In this document: positions 25,950 to 34,271 of the stretch, one piece after another
Position numbering within the stretch: position 1 is the stretch's first letter
How the letters are laid out: every line of letters begins with the position of its first letter
Origin: an archaeon
GTDB taxonomy: Archaea > Thermoproteota > Nitrososphaeria > Nitrososphaerales > Gagatemarchaeaceae
Direction of reading: 5' to 3'
NCBI GenBank assembly: GCA_021819035.1
Contig: JAKASL010000001.1
Span: 1 to 64,000 of the forward strand
DNA length: 64,000 nucleotides
The notes under the pieces: generated by a model
Databases searched by the model: none
Seen by the model: only the letters and a program-made list of their open reading frames with translations
What the model was told of the DNA's origin: nothing
Program-made: the position numbers and the translations under genes

Positions 25950-27446
25950 ATGGCTGCCATGGTAAGCGACGAGCTCCCGATTTCAAACGATTCCGGCTCC
26001 AGGCGTGGAGCTTTCGTAGACACGGGCAGAAGTGCCCTGCTCGACACGATAAACAACGCAAAGACTAGCGGCTTTCATTTCAGGACTTGGGTTCTATCGG
26101 GGTTGGGCTTCTTTACTGACGCTTACGACTTGTTCGTGATAGGTGTCGTCTTGAGCCTGTTGCCTCTTGCAGGCTGGAGCCCGCTTTCACCCACTAGCAC
26201 CGCGCTGCTCGGCTCTACCGCCCTCCTTTCTGCTGTTATTGGAGCCTTGACGTTCGGCAGGGCGCTCGACTACATGGGGCGAAAAGCTGTTTATGGGTTA
26301 GAGCTGATAATCCTTGTCGCCGGTGCCCTAGGAAGCGCGTTCTTGACGCCAGTGAACGGCGTCTACATACTGATGGCTTGGAGGTTTCTCCTTGGGATAG
26401 GAATTGGAGGTGATTACGCCACAAGCTCGACTATCATGGCAGAGTACTCCAACACCAAGAGGAGAGGAATGCTTGTAGGAATGGTCTTTTCGATGCAGAG
26501 CCTCGGACTGCTCGCAGGGCCGCTCGTCACGTTGGGGCTTCTTTTCAGTGGAGTCAGTCCTGCTCTTGCCTGGAAGCTTCTGTTCGCCTTTGGGGCCATT
26601 CCAGCAGCTGCTGTAATCTACGGCAGGAGAAGGATGCCGGAGCCTCCGAAATTCACGATTGGGGTCAAGGGTAACTTGGACAAGGCGTCGTCTGATCTTT
26701 CGAAGTATACCGACTTGAACATAGGCGCCAATGGAAACGGTGGACGAACAAAGACAGTCGTGAAAGCGGAATGGTATAAACTGTTCACTGACAAGAGGCT
26801 CCTACTCCTCGTAATCGGGACTGCGGGAAGTTGGTTCCTGATGGACTGGGCGCTATATGGCAACTCGATAATGTCTAGCTCGATGCTTTCTTTCCTAATC
26901 CCGTCAAGCATCAAAGGAATCCATAGGATAATTCTCTCGACCGAGTACTCCGCGCTAATCTTCGGTGTTGCCGCTCTGCCTGGCTACTGGTTGGCGACCT
27001 TCGTCACGGACAGGATTGGAAGGAAGCCTATACAACTTTCGGGATTCGCGATGATGGCTCTCACGTTCGGAGCGCTCGGCATATTTCACCAGCTGACCAC
27101 TGCAGCATACGTGGTGGACTTCCTTCTCATATACGGGTTGAGCTACTTCTTCATAGAGTTCGGTCCGAATGTCACGACGTTCATCTATCCGCCAGAGGTA
27201 TTCCCAGTGTCAGTCAGAGGTTTTGGAAGCGGCACTGCAGCAGCAGGAGGAAAGACAGGGGCATTTATTGGAACAGTTGCAAATGTCTTCATAGTCGCGT
27301 CCTTAGGGCTCGGGCCGCTCTTCATCGTGCTGGCACTCCTCTCAACAGTCGGTCTCTTTCTGACACTGTTTGCTCTCCCCGAGCCAAAGCGCAGAGACAT
27401 TGAAGTGGTCTCTGGCGAGGAGCGATTCCTGGTCAAGGCGGAGTGA
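25950..27446 (+). CDS. MFS transporter, phosphate (PHS)/sugar type
   Basis: About 498 residues from ATG 25950. Twelve membrane helices with F-T-D-A-Y-D-L-F in helix 1, G-R-A-L-D-Y-M-G-R-K loop 2-3, G-I-G-I-G-G-D-Y in helix 4 and a second half with D-R-I-G-R-K-P. The GGDYP-like and FxTDAYDLF features match proton-phosphate symporters. A polar central loop of about 60 residues separates the halves. Upstream in-frame ATGs exist (25866), but the region before 25950 reads as non-coding. By eye the gene is less GC-rich than its neighbours, hinting at transfer. Confidence 0.85.
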   Translation: MAAMVSDELPISNDSGSRRGAFVDTGRSALLDTINNAKTSGFHFRTWVLSGLGFFTDAYDLFVIGVVLSLLPLAGWSPLSPTSTALLGSTALLSAVIGALTFGRALDYMGRKAVYGLELIILVAGALGSAFLTPVNGVYILMAWRFLLGIGIGGDYATSSTIMAEYSNTKRRGMLVGMVFSMQSLGLLAGPLVTLGLLFSGVSPALAWKLLFAFGAIPAAAVIYGRRRMPEPPKFTIGVKGNLDKASSDLSKYTDLNIGANGNGGRTKTVVKAEWYKLFTDKRLLLLVIGTAGSWFLMDWALYGNSIMSSSMLSFLIPSSIKGIHRIILSTEYSALIFGVAALPGYWLATFVTDRIGRKPIQLSGFAMMALTFGALGIFHQLTTAAYVVDFLLIYGLSYFFIEFGPNVTTFIYPPEVFPVSVRGFGSGTAAAGGKTGAFIGTVANVFIVASLGLGPLFIVLALLSTVGLFLTLFALPEPKRRDIEVVSGEERFLVKAE

Positions 27447-27861
27447 CGCCGGCCCCGTTGCTCTCCTGCTCCAAGCAATATGTCGGAACATGGTGGTCGG
27501 TGTCCCTAGAAAGAATGCGGTTGGCTGTAGTAGGCTAAGATTCGCGCGGGAAGAAGAGCGGTGGCTTACTCAGCAAGGTATCATCTTTGTGCACCGGCGA
27601 TGTTGTGTCCATAAAATGCGGATGGTTGTTTGAGACTCCTGAAATGATAGGATGGACCTACTGCTAGACACTCCCAGCGACTCCAATGGGTTGGTAGGTC
27701 TCGCCACGAGCGAGGGTCCAGCCAGCAGCTTCATCCTTTCTACAGGTTGGATGAGAATTGCGGCGTCAAGTCTCTTTAACATGATTCTCAGGGACATGAG
27801 GCTTCAGATTAGACGAAAGGTCGCTGTTCCGTCGCTGGATGACTAACCTGCAGTAAGAAGG
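27447..27861. other. Gap of 400 bases between carrier gene and tRNA
   Basis: Only a 64-codon plus frame (27652-27846) is seen, with no motif and weak ribosome site. Nothing else recognised. Confidence 0.3.
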
Positions 27862-27978
27862 TAGCGAGGGGAGGATTTGAACGCACGGTCGGGTTTTTGC
27901 CCGATCTCCGCTCTGCGGGTTATGAGCCCGCCGGGATGATCCTTACCCCCACGGGGGGTCTGGCTTCCCCACCTCGCT
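27862..27978 (-). tRNA. Initiator tRNA-Met(CAU) with two introns
   Basis: Acceptor AGCGAGG (27972-27978) pairs with CCTCGCT (27863-27869), discriminator A. The G-C-rich anticodon stem GCGGG/CCCGC with loop CTCATAA and the A1-U72 pair identify the initiator. Two insertions break the cloverleaf: about 18 bases in the D-loop (near 27942-27959, able to form a CCCCC/GGGGG hairpin) and 23 bases in the T-stem between GGAG and G (27883-27905, with a CGGG/CCCG hairpin). Removing both gives a standard tRNA of 76 bases. The TATA box CATATAAG lies upstream. CCA is not encoded. Confidence 0.9.
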
Positions 27979-28061
27979 TCGATGGGCTCGGATAAGTTGG
28001 CTCTTATATGCTTCGGGGGTCTCCTCATCCTAGCCATCTAGGACCTTTGACGCTCCTGACG

Positions 28062-28172
28062 TCATCGCCGAGTAATCTGCATGCATGCAGCCCGCTGGTA
28101 TCTGCAACAGGTGCAGCTGGAGCAGCTTTCGTAGTCTTTGTGCCTGCAGATCTTGCAGACGCAGGAAGCCAT
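28062..28172 (-). CDS. Cys-rich 36-aa protein
   Basis: ATG at 28170-28172, stop at 28062-28064. Eight Cys in 36 residues (M-A-S-C-V-C-K-I-C-R-H-K-D-Y-E-S-C and on), arranged as C-x-C-x2-C, C-x2-C-x-C-C and a late C, followed by a basic end. It follows the HD gene by 21 bases on the same strand, so it is likely the last gene of the trm56-tfe-HD operon. It is probably a small zinc protein. Function unknown. Confidence 0.6.
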   Translation of the reverse strand: MASCVCKICRHKDYESCSSCTCCRYQRAACMQITRR

Positions 28173-28193
28173 GGCTAGGTCGCTTGGTCGTCG

Positions 28194-28736
28194 TTATTTC
28201 ACATTATCGAAGACGACTTTTTCAGGGTCTTCCCCCAGCTCTTCTCGGAGCCTCTCCCTAAGGCGTAGGAGGCGCCCCACTTCATGCTTCTTGATCGTGA
28301 ACCTGCGCACCTCCTCTTCGAAGGGCCGAATCTTGTCTCCGTCGACCATCTTATCTGCGAAGCAGACTATCCTTTCTTCCAGAGTCCGTGGTATGTAATC
28401 CAAATCTGGCAACTCGAGCGACTTCGCCTCTTCGGGAGAGATCCCAGCACCTACATGCTTCTGGATTATCTCAGCGACCTTCTTCCCGGCCCCCTCCCTC
28501 TCTGCGATCACTGCACCTTCCACGCCATGCCTGACAGTCTGGACTCTGGACCTCCCTACGTCGTGGAGCATGGCCGCGACACCCACCGCTTTGTCGTCTA
28601 TCTCGTATCCATGTCTCCTGAACTCTTCTGCCAGCGCCAACGCGACCTTGGTCACAGTCCTGCAGTGTGAGACGATCCTTTCGTCGCTGCCATACTTTCG
28701 ATGGAGCGCCTCTGCCTCCCCTTCAGAACCGATCAC
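28194..28736 (-). CDS. HD-domain metal phosphohydrolase
   Basis: 180 residues. The HD motif A-M-L-H-D-V-G-R near 56-63 is preceded by V-S-H-C-R-T-V, with H-G-V-E-G-A and a later Asp completing the metal site, as in the archaeal TIGR00295 group. It presumably hydrolyses a nucleotide or cyclic nucleotide. The start overlaps the tfe stop by 4 bases, so it is made from the same mRNA as trm56 and tfe. The substrate is not known. Confidence 0.82.
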   Translation of the reverse strand: MIGSEGEAEALHRKYGSDERIVSHCRTVTKVALALAEEFRRHGYEIDDKAVGVAAMLHDVGRSRVQTVRHGVEGAVIAEREGAGKKVAEIIQKHVGAGISPEEAKSLELPDLDYIPRTLEERIVCFADKMVDGDKIRPFEEEVRRFTIKKHEVGRLLRLRERLREELGEDPEKVVFDNVK

Positions 28737-29242
28737 TTAGCGAGTTCCTCTTCCAGTTGCTTGATTTTCCAATTCAGGGCGTCCTTCAGCTCTGCATTGT
28801 CAAGGCGGTTCAGGGACTTGCCGCAGACCGGGCACTTGAAGAAGTTCTCCATCGCGTCCTCGAATGTCCTAGTCAGGCACGTGGGGGTTCCGCAGTGGTA
28901 GAACTCGTGCATCTCTTCATATTCAAGGCGCTGCCTCAGCCTGTTCAGGACCTTCTTGCGCTGCGTCTGGATGAACCCATCCGTCTGGTCTCGCTGGGCC
29001 TTCCACCTGTAGACGAACCAGCCTCTCTTGGGGTCCCTGACCCTAACTCCGGTTATGAGGCTCCGACCAAACAGATCGTAGAGGGCCTTCCTGACTGTCT
29101 TGATCTTGAGTCCCGTGGCGGAGGCAATCTCTTCGTCAGTAGCGTTCTCATTGTTTAAAAGCGCCCTTGCTACCCTGACATAGTCCGGTCCGCCTATGAG
29201 TCCGGCGACCTTCACAAACGTGTCTTCGTATTCAATCTTCAA
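28733..29242 (-). CDS. tfe: Transcription factor E (TFE alpha)
   Basis: 169 residues. The N-terminal winged helix has A-T-G-L-K-I-K-T-V-R-K-A-L-Y-D-L, a coiled linker follows (T-Q-R-K-K-V-L-N-R-L-R-Q), then a zinc ribbon with C-G-T-P-T-C and C-P-V-C-G, and a final coiled helix. TFE joins the TBP-TFB-polymerase complex and helps open the promoter. It overlaps trm56 by 4 bases upstream and the HD gene by 4 bases downstream. Confidence 0.93.
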   Translation of the reverse strand: MKIEYEDTFVKVAGLIGGPDYVRVARALLNNENATDEEIASATGLKIKTVRKALYDLFGRSLITGVRVRDPKRGWFVYRWKAQRDQTDGFIQTQRKKVLNRLRQRLEYEEMHEFYHCGTPTCLTRTFEDAMENFFKCPVCGKSLNRLDNAELKDALNWKIKQLEEELAK

Positions 29243-29763
29243 TTTTCTACAACTCTCTTGCCCCGGACCGAAGGCAAGATTCTAAGCCTACTTTGGCTGA
29301 ACGTCCTCTTAAGCTCTTCTCCGCCCTGGACCTCGTGGAGCATTATGGCAAGGGCTGCCACCTCCGAGTGAGGCTGAGAGGTGACCGCGACGTTGAAATC
29401 CGCTTCATGATAGACCTTTCCGGGAACCTTCGGTCCTCCTACGACGATAAGGCCCTTCTCTAGGTTGCGAAGGTCTTGAATCACATCCTGGATAGGCATC
29501 CCGTACATGGTAAGGTGGATTACACTCCTTCCTTCCTTCTTTGCCTCTCTTATCACCCCCCTCCATGGCGCGCCTAGCACGGCGCGGAAGTCCCCGCCCC
29601 AGGTCTTGTTCACCTCTTCGAGCGTAGCCATGACGTCATTCTCGGCGTCTTCGAGATAGATGCACTCGGCCCCCAACGCCCGGGAGACCAGGCAGAGGTG
29701 TGTGAGCGTCCTTTCGTCCCTCACGTATCTCTGCCCTAGCCTAAGCACCTTGATGCTCTTCAC
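29239..29763 (-). CDS. trm56: tRNA (cytidine-56-2'-O)-methyltransferase Trm56
   Basis: 174 residues of the archaeal SPOUT family. The start has V-L-R-L-G-Q-R-Y-V-R-D-E-R-T-L-T-H, then D-A-E-N-D, and the SAM knot V-V-G-G-P-K-V-P with A-V-T-S-Q-P-H-S-E-V-A-A-L-A. It methylates C56 in the T-loop of tRNAs. First gene of a tightly overlapping operon with tfe and the HD gene. Confidence 0.93.
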   Translation of the reverse strand: MKSIKVLRLGQRYVRDERTLTHLCLVSRALGAECIYLEDAENDVMATLEEVNKTWGGDFRAVLGAPWRGVIREAKKEGRSVIHLTMYGMPIQDVIQDLRNLEKGLIVVGGPKVPGKVYHEADFNVAVTSQPHSEVAALAIMLHEVQGGEELKRTFSQSRLRILPSVRGKRVVEN

Positions 29764-29861
29764 CCTGCCTCCTCTCGTCCTCCCTCTTCAGCCCCGGTAG
29801 ATGAACAGTGGCATCGGGCCATGACGCAGCTTTATCGCCCTCAAAGTGGCGCCTCTCGGCG

Positions 29862-30329
29862 ATGGACACTATACCGGACCGCAGGCAAGTTGCCCTGATG
29901 ATAGACTACCTGTTCGGGAAAGGCGTGAGCAGGGCTCTTCCGAGAGGCGTCTACAAGCTCTTTCGGTCCAGGAGATCCGGAAGGGTCAGGCAGATCAATC
30001 TCGACGGGAAGCTCTTCGCCGTCGTAAAACCGAACGGGGCCATCGCCCTCTCCATCTTCGGAGCCCAAACCCTTTCCCGGAGCCCCAGGTTCAAGGACAA
30101 CTGTGTGCAGGTGTCCGACGACGTTGCCCAGTTTGTACGAGGCGGGAGGTCTGTTTTCTGCAAGTTTGTCACTTGGTCGGGGAAGAAAATCTATCCCAAG
30201 AGCGAGGTGGCAATCGTGGACGGGAGGTGGAAAATTCTGGGTGTGGGAATGGCCATGCTCAATGGGGCGCACATGAAACAATTTAAGTCTGGGACCGCAG
30301 TGAAGGTCAGATCAGGCATAGCGGCATGA
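29862..30329 (+). CDS. PUA-domain RNA-binding protein
   Basis: About 155 residues from ATG 29862, chosen because a TATA-like CTTTATCG lies some 30 bases upstream (29830-29837) and the earlier residues look non-coding. The N-terminal half has R-Q-V-A-L-M-I-D-Y-L-F-G-K-G. The C-terminal half is a PUA domain (P-K-S-E-V-A-I-V-D, then I-L-G-V-G-M-A-M-L-N-G-x-x-M), as in archaeosine transglycosylase-related or ribosome-biogenesis proteins. It overlaps the NAC gene by 4 bases, tying it to translation. Confidence 0.8.
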   Translation: MDTIPDRRQVALMIDYLFGKGVSRALPRGVYKLFRSRRSGRVRQINLDGKLFAVVKPNGAIALSIFGAQTLSRSPRFKDNCVQVSDDVAQFVRGGRSVFCKFVTWSGKKIYPKSEVAIVDGRWKILGVGMAMLNGAHMKQFKSGTAVKVRSGIAA

Positions 30330-30658
30330 AAATGGACAACAGGAACGCGAGAAGGATGATGGACCGCCTTGGGATAAACATGAAGGAGATCCCCAACGTC
30401 CAGGAGGTCGTGATTAAGACGCCCGAAATAGAGATGCACATCACCAACGCGTCAGTCTCAGAAGTCAACGCCCAGGGGCAGAGGATGTTCCAGGTCGTGG
30501 GAGAAGTCGAGGAGGTGGAAGTGGAGCGGAAGACATTCAGCGAAGAGGACATCCTCCTTGTGCGGCAACAGACCGGGGCCCCCCGGGAGAAAGTTGTGGC
30601 GGCCCTCGAACAGTCTGACGGCGAGGTTGCCCGCGCAATCCTGAAGCTCACATCCTGA
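30326..30658 (+). CDS. nac: Nascent polypeptide-associated complex protein
   Basis: 110 residues. A short charged start, a NAC domain (V-Q-E-V-V-I-K-T-P, then M-F-Q-V-V-G-E-V-E) and a C-terminal UBA domain (T-G-A-P-R-E-K-V-V-A-A-L-E). It forms a homodimer on the ribosome near the exit tunnel and shields new chains. It is translated together with the PUA gene through a 4-base overlap. Confidence 0.93.
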   Translation: MKMDNRNARRMMDRLGINMKEIPNVQEVVIKTPEIEMHITNASVSEVNAQGQRMFQVVGEVEEVEVERKTFSEEDILLVRQQTGAPREKVVAALEQSDGEVARAILKLTS

Positions 30659-30799
30659 CCAAACCAACGAGTTCGACTGCTGCCGGAGGCCCAAAGATCT
30701 TCTTCAGGGGGCTCGCCCCCTCGCTATTCCTTCCCTTGGGCGCAGTTTCAGCGCGGCACTTCGCGAGAAAGTGCATCCATTGGAGGGCCAATTAGGCGG

Positions 30800-31720
30800 T
30801 CAGGATTGCACCGTCGAGCGCCTGAGCGCTTCGACTTCAGCTTTGCGGGGGAGGGCTGGGATGACTTCCTCTTTGGTGACCGTGAGGGCCCCCGCGGCGT
30901 TGGCGAGCCGGACCGCCTCTTCCATGCCCTCTCCTTCTGAAAGCGCCATTGCGAGGGCCCCATTGAACGCGTCACCTGCCCCCGTCTCGTCCACCGCTTT
31001 CACGCGAGGGGCAGGTACGGCGTATGACCCACTTTCGGTGGCCACGTACGCCCCTCTTTCACCGAGTGTGACGATCACCGTCCGGGGTCCCCTCTTCAGT
31101 ATGGCTGCCGAACCGCCTTCGAGGCTGTCGGTTCCTGCAAGCAGCCGGAACTCTTGTTCGTTGGGTGTGATAACATCCACCTGCGACAGGTCGAGTTCTG
31201 ATGCAGGTACCGCAGGAGCCGGGTTCAGAATCACCAATGCTCCCTCTTCCCTACCGACCTTGGCCGCTGCCGTGGCTGTCTCGACTGAAATCTCAAGCTG
31301 AGTAAGCACCACCCCACAGCCAGCGATGGCCCCCCTGGACTCTGTGATGTCAGCCGGGGAGAGGTCGAGGTTAGCCCCTGGGGCAATGGTGATGACGTTA
31401 GCGCCGGTGCCTTCGCTAACGACTATCAGCGCGGTGCCAGTGTGCTTCGCGACCCGCCTGACCCGTTCTGATGCGATTCCCTCTGACTTCCACAGCAGGA
31501 AGGCCTCGTCTCCACTTCCGTCCCTTCCCACACAGCCTATGAATCGCACTTCACCGTTCAGCCGTCGGGCGGCGACGGCCTGGTTAGACCCCTTCCCTCC
31601 AGGCCCTTTGGAGTAGCCTGTGCCCATGACAGTCTCGCCCGGTCTGGGGAGGCGTAGCACCCGTATCGTCTCGCTGGCATTGTAACTCCCGATGACGGTG
31701 ATGGGCCTCATTTGTGCCAT
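30800..31720 (-). CDS. Ribokinase-like PfkB sugar kinase
   Basis: 306 residues. G-G-K-G-S-N-Q-A-V-A-A at 41-51 and the ATP/anion-hole motif D-E-T-G-A-G-D-A-F-N-G-A near 252-263, with Asp as base. The spacing matches ribokinase more than fructokinase, with N-E-Q-E-F in the expected place. It phosphorylates ribose or a nucleoside using ATP. It lies 84 bases downstream of nrdJ on the same strand; co-transcription is possible, linking ribose and deoxynucleotide supply. Confidence 0.85.
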   Translation of the reverse strand: MAQMRPITVIGSYNASETIRVLRLPRPGETVMGTGYSKGPGGKGSNQAVAARRLNGEVRFIGCVGRDGSGDEAFLLWKSEGIASERVRRVAKHTGTALIVVSEGTGANVITIAPGANLDLSPADITESRGAIAGCGVVLTQLEISVETATAAAKVGREEGALVILNPAPAVPASELDLSQVDVITPNEQEFRLLAGTDSLEGGSAAILKRGPRTVIVTLGERGAYVATESGSYAVPAPRVKAVDETGAGDAFNGALAMALSEGEGMEEAVRLANAAGALTVTKEEVIPALPRKAEVEALRRSTVQS

Positions 31721-31804
31721 CGCCTTCCGTGCCCAATGGTCACGAGTCGAACGCCCCAGACCTGGATACGAAGCGAGGGCCGGACGACGCTCCGCCCTGG
31801 CCTC

Positions 31805-34138
31805 CTACTCGCACTTCGAGTAGCCGCACGTATTACAGTGGTAGCACCCGTTCTCGAACACCAGAGTGTTCTCATGGCAGTCAGGACAGGTGCCTGTCCC
31901 TCCCTTGGACGCCTGTTTCCCCTTGGCTTCATCCACGAAGCCTGATTCCTTGACCACGCGGTTGAGGGTCAAGAGTTCCAGGGCTTTCGCGATGGCGTCC
32001 GGGATGGACTGCAGCTGGGTCCCCTCGTCCCAAGACACGTACTTCCCCTTGATCCCTTTCAGGGTGGAGATGACGTTCTTGATGTCCCCTCCATGCTGGA
32101 GGTACAGGCTGATCAGCCTGCCGAGCGCGGCTGCGTCTGCGTTCTCATCAGCCCCGGACTTCCCCAGCGTAACGAAGACCTCCTTGATCGCACCTCCGAC
32201 GAGGTTCGCTGTAAGGTAGATGCTCCCCTGGGGAAGTTTGAGTTTGAGGGTCCTCCCCTCCATCACCTTGGGTCGCTCGAAGGCTGCGGCAGGCTTCGGA
32301 GCCTCGGATTTCTTGGCGGCCTTCTCGGTCTCAAGGATTCCTTCTCTGCTCCCTTCTCTGTAGACTGTGATGCCCTTGCATCCCATACGCCATGCGAGCA
32401 GGTAGATCTTCTCGACCTCCTCAGGCGTTATCTCCTCCGGGAGGTTCACTGTGCTGGATATGGCGGTGTCGATATGTTTCTGAATCGTCGCCTGCATCTT
32501 CACCCTCATCTCCGGTTTAATCTGGTGGGCGGTGACGAAGTAGTTGGGGAGTTGGCCCTCGTCTCTTGTTCCCGTTGCTGCCATGTATTCCTTCACGAGA
32601 AGATGGAAGACTTTGAACTCCCCTTCACTCAGCGACTTGCTCCTCCGCGTGTAGTAGAGCGCGAAGACAGGCTCGACGCCGCTGCTGGTCCCAGCGAGGA
32701 TCGATCCGGAACCCACAGGCGGGATTGTGGTGACGGCGGCATTCCTGATCCCCTGGGCCTTGATCTTTTCCTTCACCTTCTCCTCAAGTCTTGAGATGAA
32801 CGGCTGGGCCAGGTGTTTGTCGGCATCGAATGCAGGGAAGCTCCCTTTCTCCTTCGCAAGTTCGGACGAGTAGTCATAGATCACATTCTTGATCCTCTCG
32901 AACAAATGGTCTACGAACCCGATCGTCGAATCCTCGTCGTATTTCAGCCCTAGCTTGATGAGCATGTCCCCTAGACCAGTAATCCCCATTCCGATTCTCC
33001 TGCTCCACAGGGATGCCTCTTTCTGCTGCGGGAGGGGGTGCCTCTCCGCATTGTAGTCAAGGACGTTGTCCAAGAACCTGACGCCGTATTGGGCGGCTCT
33101 GGTGAGCTGGTCCCAGTCGATGCTCGCTCGCTCGGTAAACGGGTCCTTCACGAAGGCGCTCAGGTTTACCGAGCCCAGGCAGCAGCACCCATAGCTTTCG
33201 AGAGTCTGCTCGCTGCAAGGGTTGACTCCCTGTACCTCCATGCCGTTGTATTCAGTGGTTGACTCGCGCTTGATGGCGTCCCAGAAGAGTACCCCGGGTT
33301 CCGCAGACTGCCAGGCTCCATTGACGAGAGACTTCCAAATCTCCCTGGCCCTCACCATGCGGTTCACTTCGACCTTCTCATTCTTGAAGTGGAGCAGGAA
33401 GTCTCCGTCGGTCTCAACAGCTTTCATGAAGTCATCGGTGATCTTTACCGATATGTTGGCATAGTTGACCTTCTTGAGATCCCGTTTTACGCCGATGAAG
33501 TCAATCACGTCAGGATGGTCTACCCTAATAGTGATCATGAGGGCCCCCCGCCTCCCTGCCTGGCCGATAGTCCCGGTCGTAGTCGAGAGGAGCTCCATGA
33601 ACGAAACCGAACCAGAGCTGTAGATGGCGGAGTTATTCACCGGTGCACCCCTTGGCCTCAGGACCGAGATGTCCGTCCCAACTCCCCCGCCGAAGCTGTA
33701 CGTCCGAGCGGCTTCCTTGCACCAGTCGAATATGGACTCAATCGAGTCTTCTTTGATTTTGAAGAAGTAACAATTCAGAAGCGTGGACTTCCTCGCCTGC
33801 CCCGCGCCGAACAGGACCCGTCCTCCTGGGACAAACCGATAGTTCTCAAGAAGCCAGTAGAACTTGTTGGCCCATTCTCTTCTCTTCTCCTCGTCCTTCT
33901 CGGGGGAAGCGAGCTCCTTTGCGACCCGGCGCCACATGTCCGTCGGGACGCTCTCAATCTGCCGCCCTGCCGCGTCTCTCAGCGCGTACTTCTCATAGAA
34001 GACCCGGGCGCGCAGCTCGTCTCCTCCGAACGCCGCCAGAGTCTCCACTGGGATTCTGACTTCTCCTCTCGTAGCCTCTCCCAAGTCCGGAGAGTCGTGT
34101 GGTTGTTCAACTATCGACGTCATAACCTTAGCCTTCAC
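31805..34138 (-). CDS. nrdJ: Adenosylcobalamin-dependent ribonucleotide reductase (class II)
   Basis: 777 residues. Motifs include N-C-Y-F-F near 126, S-F-G-G-G-V-G-T-D, G-V-N-P-C-S-E-Q-T-L and P-P-V-G-S-G-S, followed by a C-terminal zinc ribbon with C-P-D-C and C-Y-H-C-N-T-C. Class II enzymes reduce ribonucleotides with a B12-generated thiyl radical and need no oxygen. There is no ATP-cone at the N-terminus of this protein, which makes the separate ATP-cone protein next door interesting. The start is GTG at 34136-34138, about 20-25 bases after TTATATAT, so leaderless. Confidence 0.95.
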   Translation of the reverse strand: MKAKVMTSIVEQPHDSPDLGEATRGEVRIPVETLAAFGGDELRARVFYEKYALRDAAGRQIESVPTDMWRRVAKELASPEKDEEKRREWANKFYWLLENYRFVPGGRVLFGAGQARKSTLLNCYFFKIKEDSIESIFDWCKEAARTYSFGGGVGTDISVLRPRGAPVNNSAIYSSGSVSFMELLSTTTGTIGQAGRRGALMITIRVDHPDVIDFIGVKRDLKKVNYANISVKITDDFMKAVETDGDFLLHFKNEKVEVNRMVRAREIWKSLVNGAWQSAEPGVLFWDAIKRESTTEYNGMEVQGVNPCSEQTLESYGCCCLGSVNLSAFVKDPFTERASIDWDQLTRAAQYGVRFLDNVLDYNAERHPLPQQKEASLWSRRIGMGITGLGDMLIKLGLKYDEDSTIGFVDHLFERIKNVIYDYSSELAKEKGSFPAFDADKHLAQPFISRLEEKVKEKIKAQGIRNAAVTTIPPVGSGSILAGTSSGVEPVFALYYTRRSKSLSEGEFKVFHLLVKEYMAATGTRDEGQLPNYFVTAHQIKPEMRVKMQATIQKHIDTAISSTVNLPEEITPEEVEKIYLLAWRMGCKGITVYREGSREGILETEKAAKKSEAPKPAAAFERPKVMEGRTLKLKLPQGSIYLTANLVGGAIKEVFVTLGKSGADENADAAALGRLISLYLQHGGDIKNVISTLKGIKGKYVSWDEGTQLQSIPDAIAKALELLTLNRVVKESGFVDEAKGKQASKGGTGTCPDCHENTLVFENGCYHCNTCGYSKCE

Positions 34139-34159
34139 CCCGGTGCTTGTGATATATAA

Positions 34160-34198
34160 TTCCGAGTAGGCTTATCCGGAGTTAACCATCTCACCGGA
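34160..34198 (-). promoter_or_regulatory. Candidate operator upstream of nrdJ
   Basis: Directly behind the nrdJ TATA box (34149-34158). In gene sense it reads TCCGGTGAGATGG then TTAACTCCGGA: two TCCGG copies, the second inside the palindrome TCCGGA, plus the palindrome GTTAAC. The position suits a regulator such as the adjacent winged-helix protein. No binding evidence exists. Confidence 0.35.
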
Positions 34199-34271
34199 GC
34201 CCGCGCTTTTCTCCGCGACATGAGACGTTCAGCTGTGAAATGATATTGACAAAGGAGCTCCAGCCAGATGT

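Noticed and set aside
33389-34159. 256-codon plus-strand frame
   Set aside because: Antisense to nrdJ, which is unambiguous. No motif of its own.
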